This document shows, one piece after another, positions 12,569 to 16,932 of a stretch of 16,932 nt of DNA; the stretch's first letter is position 1, and the number at the start of each line of letters is the position of its first letter. This DNA is from CAYJCL01 sp964370475 (GTDB lineage Bacteria > Bacillota_I > Bacilli_A > RF39 > UBA660). The translations under genes were made by a program, and so were the position numbers. Location: positions 1 to 16,932 of the forward strand of contig CAYJJI010000021.1 of NCBI GenBank assembly GCA_964370475.1, written 5' to 3'. The notes beneath the pieces are model-generated. The model did not search any database. It saw only the letters and a program-made list of their open reading frames with translations, and had not been told where the DNA came from.

Positions 12569-13643
12569 ATAACTTAACATCTATTTCTATTAACTTTCCA
12601 TCTCTGTATAAAGAAAGACTTAAAGTTTCACCTACAGTTTTATTATATAAGTAATATCTAAATATACCTTGTGTTAAAACTTTTTCTCCTTCTATCTCAA
12701 CGATATAATCTCCAGCTTCTAAACCAGCAGATGCTGCAGAAGAATTTTTATCAACACTATCAATATATAATCCATAATTAATATCTTCAGGTAAATCAAT
12801 TTTAGGAGAATCCTCTAATAATAAATACCCATAATCATAAAAATTAATACCAAGTACAGGTCTTTCAATTTCTTCACCTGTTTCTAAAATATCAGCAAAT
12901 TTTAAAGCATCTTCTATAGGAATAGCAAATCCCATACCTTCTACTCCAGTAACTTTTAGTTTTAATGAGTTAACCCCAATAACTTCTCCATTAGAGTTAG
13001 CAAGAGGTCCACCACTATTACCACTATTTATTGCAGTATCAGTTTGCAATACTTTCATAATATAAGTACTACTATCATTAACTTGTACTTCTAACATTCT
13101 ATCTTTACCGGATAAAATACCTCTAGTAACAGTCCAAGAGTATGCCTCATCTAGAGGTGTACCCGTAGCAAATAAAGTATCACCTACTCTAGAATCGTCA
13201 CTACTACCAATTTCAGCAACAGAAATTATTTCATCTTTATCAACTCTAAGTACAGCAATATCAGCATACTCATCTCCACCCATTACTTTAACCTTAACTC
13301 TGTTATCATCAGTAAAAGTAACATAAATTTCATCTCCACCATCAATAACATGATTATTTGTCATTATATAAGCATATTCATCATCAGTCTTATATACAAA
13401 CCCAGTACCACTACTAAACAATTGACCCTTTTCATGAGTCTCTACAAAAACTACTGCATCATAAATTTTATCAACAGCATCAGCAATTCCTGCATCAGTA
13501 ACAGTTACTTCTTTTTCCAACTTACTTATATTAGTTACACTAGATAACTGTGTTGGAAAAAAGTAAAATAAACAGTACATAATAAAAGCACCAACAATAA
13601 CAGCAATTACTATGTCTAATATTCTTTTCTTTTTAATATCCAT
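12567..13643 (-). CDS. htrA: HtrA/DegP-like membrane-anchored serine protease (358 aa)
   Basis: This is an envelope protease and chaperone of the S1C class. Numbered from ATG 13643, one N-terminal membrane helix lies at about 8-30. The protease domain has His98 in MTNNHVI, Asp128 in YADIAVLRV and Ser210 in NSGNSGGPLA. A more complete PDZ domain than in the other homologue lies at about 265-350 (LYIDSVDKNSSAASAGLEAGDYIVEIEG). The start is uncertain: ATG 13643 or 13649, or TTG 13658, all lie inside the end of the upstream Abi_2 gene (11-nt overlap with 13643), and no strong separate Shine-Dalgarno is seen, so translational coupling is likely. The two-component operon follows directly on the same strand, an arrangement seen with CssRS and CiaRH systems. 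No TTCACA-type boxes are seen upstream of this gene's operon. Confidence 0.94.
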   Translation of the reverse strand: MDIKKKRILDIVIAVIVGAFIMYCLFYFFPTQLSSVTNISKLEKEVTVTDAGIADAVDKIYDAVVFVETHEKGQLFSSGTGFVYKTDDEYAYIMTNNHVIDGGDEIYVTFTDDNRVKVKVMGGDEYADIAVLRVDKDEIISVAEIGSSDDSRVGDTLFATGTPLDEAYSWTVTRGILSGKDRMLEVQVNDSSTYIMKVLQTDTAINSGNSGGPLANSNGEVIGVNSLKLKVTGVEGMGFAIPIEDALKFADILETGEEIERPVLGINFYDYGYLLLEDSPKIDLPEDINYGLYIDSVDKNSSAASAGLEAGDYIVEIEGEKVLTQGIFRYYLYNKTVGETLSLSLYRDGKLIEIDVKL

Positions 13644-14574
13644 TTTCATCCATCCCAACTATTTCATTATAATTTTGTGGAAAACCAATCATATCTAATA
13701 CCTTGTTAATATTAATAGTTTTTAATTTCCCAGCTAATATAGAAATTTCATAATCCATTTCATTCATAAATAAATTAAAATCATCTTTAGTTAATAGTCT
13801 CTTTAAAATAATAACCATAGCAAATAAATCATATTTACCATAAATATATTCTCCATCCATTTTAGGAATATTCAATCGATTATGAAATTTAGTGTCATCA
13901 ATGCTTCTTTGTGTTCTATGATCATACATAATATCTTCATGAGCACATAAATTACGATAATTTGCTAATAACGGCAAATAAACAACTAAATCATCAGGAT
14001 CTATACCATACATAGTAGCAATCTCTTGTTGATCAGAAGTTTTTAATATAGAAAATAATTCACTAACTATACCAAATGATAGCACTTTAACAACAATCCA
14101 TAACGGAACATAACCATAATTATCTAAATAATGACTAGTAGCACTATGTTGACGACCATTGTTTCTAATTTGTCTTTTCATCTTTTTAATTAAATCATTA
14201 ATTTGTCTACTTCTTTCAGGATCTCTATTAAAATTCTTAGGATCTAAATAATCCTTTTCTTTAATCCCATAATTTTTAGATAAAATATAAGAAAACATAC
14301 TTTTAGCGTTATTCTCAACAATTAATAAGTTTTTAAAAACAACATTTCTAATATGACGATCAAAAGTAAATAAAGCGTGTAATTCAGAAAAATTAGTACC
14401 ATCAATAAACATTCTATCTCGCATTGATTTTAAAAACAAGTGACGATATCCACTAAGGAAAAAGTAGTTTTCTCTCATTAAAACTTGTTTAGCAAAATCG
14501 TAATCATCTACTACTAAACCTTTACTCTTTAATATCTCAACTTGTTCATCTAAAGTTTTAAATGTTTTTAACAT
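13633..14574 (-). CDS. Abi_2 (AbiD/AbiF-type) HEPN-domain protein (313 aa)
   Basis: The protein resembles abortive-infection proteins of the Abi_2 family, cytosolic HEPN-fold proteins thought to act as RNases or RNA-binding effectors. It starts LKTFKTLDEQVEILKSKGL, the typical beginning of the family. It has RENYFFLSGY (34-43), HALFTFDRHIRNVVF (66-80) and the diagnostic HEPN motif R-x4-H in NYRNLCAHEDIMYDHR (Arg207 to His212). A PLWIVVKVLSFGIVSELF stretch (157-174) is also family-like. The ATG at 14574 has an AGGTGAT site. It overlaps the protease gene by 11 nt, an unusual pairing of a defence-type gene with a housekeeping protease. Relatives of AbiF have been linked with an upstream structured RNA; I see no clear one in the 126 bp upstream. 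Confidence 0.88.
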   Translation of the reverse strand: MLKTFKTLDEQVEILKSKGLVVDDYDFAKQVLMRENYFFLSGYRHLFLKSMRDRMFIDGTNFSELHALFTFDRHIRNVVFKNLLIVENNAKSMFSYILSKNYGIKEKDYLDPKNFNRDPERSRQINDLIKKMKRQIRNNGRQHSATSHYLDNYGYVPLWIVVKVLSFGIVSELFSILKTSDQQEIATMYGIDPDDLVVYLPLLANYRNLCAHEDIMYDHRTQRSIDDTKFHNRLNIPKMDGEYIYGKYDLFAMVIILKRLLTKDDFNLFMNEMDYEISILAGKLKTININKVLDMIGFPQNYNEIVGMDENGY

Positions 14575-14635
14575 CTAATATCACCTAACTTTGTCTATTC
14601 AAATATATTACCATTCAAACAACCTTCTATCATTA

Positions 14636-14664
14636 AGTATATCACACAAAGACTATTTCGTAAA
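14636..14664 (-). promoter_or_regulatory. Promoter of the Abi_2/HtrA operon
   Basis: TTTACG (14659-14664), 17 nt, TATACT (14636-14641), with TG in extended -10 position. It gives a leader of about 55 nt. It is divergent from, and close to, the promoter of the phospholipase-like gene. Confidence 0.55.
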
Positions 14665-14676
14665 ATAAAAATTAAT

Positions 14677-14684
14677 GATATAAT
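14677..14684 (+). promoter_or_regulatory. Extended -10 promoter of the phospholipase-C-like gene
   Basis: TG at 14676-14677, one base, TATAAT at 14679-14684, 16 nt before the ATG. The -35 region (around 14656-14661, TTTCGT) is weak and overlaps the -35 of the divergent promoter. Confidence 0.55.
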
Positions 14685-14700
14685 ATATAAAGGTGATAGT

Positions 14701-15657
14701 ATGCCAGCATTTATAACACATCAAATATTTGCAAAAAAGATATCTGAAAAAATTACTATTAAAAATTTTGACAAAAAAACATTCGAAATTTTTGCCCAAA
14801 GTCACGACTTGTTTTACTATTATATGACCTTTGACAAAAAGGAAAGAAAAACAGTTAAAGACTATGGAAAAAAATTTCACCGAAAAAATACTCAAAGTTT
14901 TATTATTAATCTGGTCAGAACTATAAAAAGCAATAATTTAGTAAATGATAAAGAATCATTAGGTTTTTTGTATGGAGTAATATCTCATTACGTTCTAGAT
15001 TCTACATTCCATCCATATATTTTCTATAAAACAGGAATATACAATAAGAAAGATAAAAAAACAAAAAAATATCAAGGACTACATAACCAAATCGAAAGAA
15101 ATCTAGATGTATACTACTATCAAAAATACTACCATAAAAAAATAAACAAACTAAAAGTATTAAAACTAATACCTAAAATAAAACCAAGTAACAATCTTAA
15201 AAATTTAATAGATCAAACATATAAGAAAACATATCACAAAGAGAATGTATCAAAATACTTAATAGAGGGTTACAAACATGCAAGAATTAACCTATTTATG
15301 TTTTCTCAAGACAAATTTGGAATAAAAAAACAAATATATAAAATTATTAGTAGTATTAAATATTTAAAACCATCAGTACTAGCTAATTATAGTTATAATC
15401 AAAAAGTAATTAAAAGATATTTAAACAAAGAAAAAGATACTTGGATTCATCCAAGTACTGATCAAGAATTTAATTATTCTGTAGAAGATTTATTTAATCA
15501 ATCATTACGTATTTCAATATTTATAATTAACGAAGTAAATAAAGTGTTAAATAATAGAAAAAGAATTGAAGAACTAGATAAAATAATTCCAAACATATCT
15601 TATATCACAGGACTATCTATAACAAATAATTCAGCTTTAAAGACCTTTGAAATATAA
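14701..15657 (+). CDS. Zinc-dependent phospholipase C-like protein (318 aa)
   Basis: It matches the pattern of the bacterial zinc-dependent phospholipase C family, whose members hold two or three zinc ions in a helical bundle. Visible candidate ligands follow the family order: MPAFITHQIFAKK (His7), AQSHDLFYYY (His35/Asp36), FHRKN (His60), GVISHYVLDSTFHPYIFYK (His96, Asp100, His104) and GLHNQIERNLDVYY (His128, Glu132). No signal peptide is seen, so in this genome it may act inside the cell, and lipase activity is not certain. It is rich in Lys and Tyr. The start has an AAGGTGAT site. It is one of only two plus-strand genes and runs into the convergent gene at 15659 with a 1-bp gap and no visible terminator. 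Confidence 0.8.
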   Translation: MPAFITHQIFAKKISEKITIKNFDKKTFEIFAQSHDLFYYYMTFDKKERKTVKDYGKKFHRKNTQSFIINLVRTIKSNNLVNDKESLGFLYGVISHYVLDSTFHPYIFYKTGIYNKKDKKTKKYQGLHNQIERNLDVYYYQKYYHKKINKLKVLKLIPKIKPSNNLKNLIDQTYKKTYHKENVSKYLIEGYKHARINLFMFSQDKFGIKKQIYKIISSIKYLKPSVLANYSYNQKVIKRYLNKEKDTWIHPSTDQEFNYSVEDLFNQSLRISIFIINEVNKVLNNRKRIEELDKIIPNISYITGLSITNNSALKTFEI

Positions 15658-15658
15658 C

Positions 15659-16333
15659 TTATCTTCCGCGACCTGAAGATTTATATAAGTTATCTTCTTG
15701 TTCATAGTCATATTCATCTAAAGAGTACTCCTCTTTTTTTTCTTGCACTAAATCCTTTTTACTAGTATTATTAATGTCACTAATATAAGTTCTATTATTT
15801 AAATATGAATTTATAAAATTATCATCTAAATTTTTGGCACCCATCCTAAAAGAAATATCATATTTTTTTGACAATTTAAAAGGTTTAGAATAATTACCCA
15901 TTCCAATATTTATAAAAAAATGATTCATATAATTTAAAATACTCTTCTTACCTTCAGTCTCAAAATACTCTAACTCAGTAATAAATCCATTCTTTTCCAT
16001 AGTTTTAAGGCTTCTTAAAACTATAGCTTGACTAACTGTTTCATAAGTAGTGCCACGTTCTAAATCAGTAAATAAATTAATCATTTCTTTTCTAAAATAA
16101 AGACTTTTATCTTTAATAAATGGTCCATATAATAAATTAAGTCCTATCTTTTGTTCAATGTTATTTTCATGAGTAACACCAAATAATTTAGATTTCTTAT
16201 TTTTAAATCCTATTTTATTAAATATCCCTACTAGTCCCATATTAAATACAGTAATCATTCCTACTAAAGGAATAGCAATTGAAACAGATAAAAGTCCCAT
16301 ACATAAAACAATAGTTATAATCTTATTTTTCAT
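15659..16333 (-). CDS. Hypothetical membrane protein (224 aa)
   Basis: I do not recognise the family. The N terminus has two close hydrophobic stretches (about 5-22 and 22-37, IITIVLCMGLLSVSIAIPLV then VFNMGLVGIF). A basic segment and a soluble domain of about 170 residues follow. Residues 95-135 (TTYETVSQAIVLRSLKTMEK and GFITELEYFETEGKK) could be a small helix-turn-helix-like fold, but this is weak. The tail is acidic and ends in SSGRGR. The ATG at 16333 follows an AGAGG ribosome site and an extended -10 element in the end of the amidase gene. It is unknown whether it is functionally linked to the amidase. Confidence 0.7.
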   Translation of the reverse strand: MKNKIITIVLCMGLLSVSIAIPLVGMITVFNMGLVGIFNKIGFKNKKSKLFGVTHENNIEQKIGLNLLYGPFIKDKSLYFRKEMINLFTDLERGTTYETVSQAIVLRSLKTMEKNGFITELEYFETEGKKSILNYMNHFFINIGMGNYSKPFKLSKKYDISFRMGAKNLDDNFINSYLNNRTYISDINNTSKKDLVQEKKEEYSLDEYDYEQEDNLYKSSGRGR

Positions 16334-16349
16334 AAAAACCTCTACTACA

Positions 16350-16379
16350 ATTATAACATAATTAAAATATTAGAACCAA
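16350..16379 (-). promoter_or_regulatory. Promoter of the 224-aa membrane protein gene
   Basis: TTGGTT (16374-16379), 18 nt, TATAAT (16350-16355) with TG in extended -10 position (TGTTATAAT, as at 7197 and 12537). The -35 lies within the last codons of the amidase gene. Confidence 0.5.
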
Positions 16380-16932
16380 ACTATTAGCTATAGCATTAGC
16401 AACTTTTCTTTGATAATCAGAAGTAACTAATAAATCTCTTTCTTCATTGTTAGATAAAAAACCACATTCTATTAAAACTCCATCTACTTCTAATTTATCA
16501 TACATATAATAATTGCCCATCATTTTAGGTTCTCTGTCACTATTTAAAAAATTATTTAAAGATGATTGTAATTTATTAGCTCTAGTATTATCTTCTAAAT
16601 AAAACACCTGAACACCACTATATCTAGTATCTTCTAAGTAATTGATATGAATTGACACATAATAATTAGCTCCGCTATCATTAATCATCTTAATTCTATT
16701 ATCAAAATCACTCTTCTTTCTTAAATTAGCATTAGGAGAACTTAAATCATAATCACCATCTCTAGTCATTATAACAACAGCTCCTAAACTAGATAATTCA
16801 TATTCTAAATATTTACTAATATCTAAATTAATATCTTTTTCATAAATATTACCATAAACAGTGCCAGGATCCACCCCACCATGACCTGGGTCAACAACTA
16901 TAACTTTACCCAATAAAGGCATATCATCATTT
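16362..16932 (-). CDS. N-acetylmuramoyl-L-alanine amidase, CwlD-like (5' end outside window)
   Basis: This is a zinc amidase acting on peptidoglycan. The Amidase_3 fold is essentially complete in the window: GKVIVVDPGHGGVDPGT (first His ligand), IYEKDINLDI (Glu ligand), YYVSIHINYL (second His) and VLIECGFLSNNEERDLL (catalytic Glu). The sequence PLLGKVIVVDPGHGG is what usually follows the membrane anchor or signal of CwlD-type enzymes. The frame stays open upstream of the ATG at 16922 to the window edge, so the true start, with an export signal, probably lies outside. If it started at 16922 it would have no export signal. It differs from the amidase at 1-262 and is not a duplicate of it. Confidence 0.9.
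   Translation of the reverse strand, partial: NDDMPLLGKVIVVDPGHGGVDPGTVYGNIYEKDINLDISKYLEYELSSLGAVVIMTRDGDYDLSSPNANLRKKSDFDNRIKMINDSGANYYVSIHINYLEDTRYSGVQVFYLEDNTRANKLQSSLNNFLNSDREPKMMGNYYMYDKLEVDGVLIECGFLSNNEERDLLVTSDYQRKVANAIANSLVLIF

Noticed and set aside
14575..14700. Possible structured RNA partner of the Abi_2 protein in the upstream gap
   Set aside because: The 126 bp are filled by two divergent promoters, and no stable stem or repeat is visible.
1..16932. Mollicute-type code with TGA as Trp
   Set aside because: TGA ends the sigma factor and kinase genes (the latter as TGA TGA in the terminator), and Trp codons are TGG.
1..16932. Integrated phage because of an endolysin-like amidase at the left edge
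   Set aside because: No other phage gene is recognisable in the window, and a single truncated amidase is not enough.

Overview
The window comes from a very AT-rich, low-GC Gram-positive-type bacterium with the standard genetic code. TGA serves as a stop (sigma factor gene at 8399, sensor kinase at 10455) and TGG encodes Trp. Shine-Dalgarno sequences are strong (AGGAG, AGGTG types), many promoters have extended -10 elements (TGn-TATAAT) and most units end in short T-tailed hairpins. With peptidoglycan amidases, an RsgI-type anti-sigma factor and HtrA proteases, this fits an uncultured Bacilli/Bacillota lineage. The placement is inference, not a database match. Almost all genes lie on the minus strand; only two (a CaCA exchanger and a zinc-phospholipase-C-like protein) are on the plus strand.

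Layout, left to right. 1-262: N-terminal part of an Amidase_3 peptidoglycan amidase cut by the window edge. 417-2625: a 35-aa mini-gene overlapping an unrecognised 702-aa coiled-coil protein. 2779-3672: an unrecognised P-loop protein. 3793-4716: a CaCA-family Na+/Ca2+ exchanger. 4737-6059: an operon of a frameshifted nucleoside phosphorylase, a GNAT acetyltransferase and a 41-aa acidic protein. 6122-7174: a membrane-anchored HtrA-like protease. 7245-8941: an RsgI-like transmembrane anti-sigma factor with an Asp/Asn repeat tail, preceded by its ECF sigma factor. 8998-9702: an unknown gene probably in the same operon. 9761-10440: a protein-free region with three tandem short transcription units. 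10455-12483: an OmpR-family response regulator and its sensor kinase. 12567-14574: an Abi_2/HEPN protein overlapping a second HtrA-like protease. 14701-15657: a zinc-dependent phospholipase C-like protein. 15659-16333: an unknown membrane protein. 16362-16932: a CwlD-like amidase that runs off the right edge.

The most striking content is the 9.76-12.53 kb region. Four promoters, one for the two-component system and three in the adjacent 670-bp region without protein genes, share one architecture: two TTCACA-like boxes with 11-bp periodicity, the inner box exactly 9 nt upstream of the -10 hexamer. That is the geometry of OmpR/PhoP-type activator sites. The three short units start with the same 5' sequence (GAAAGGAGA), and two of them also share a 27-nt identical block and end in clear intrinsic terminators. 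They look like tandem small RNAs controlled by the neighbouring regulator. Two HtrA proteases and an ECF/anti-sigma pair flank them, so the locus resembles an envelope-stress island. The organisation recalls streptococcal CiaRH, which controls htrA and several small csRNAs, but with a different operator sequence.
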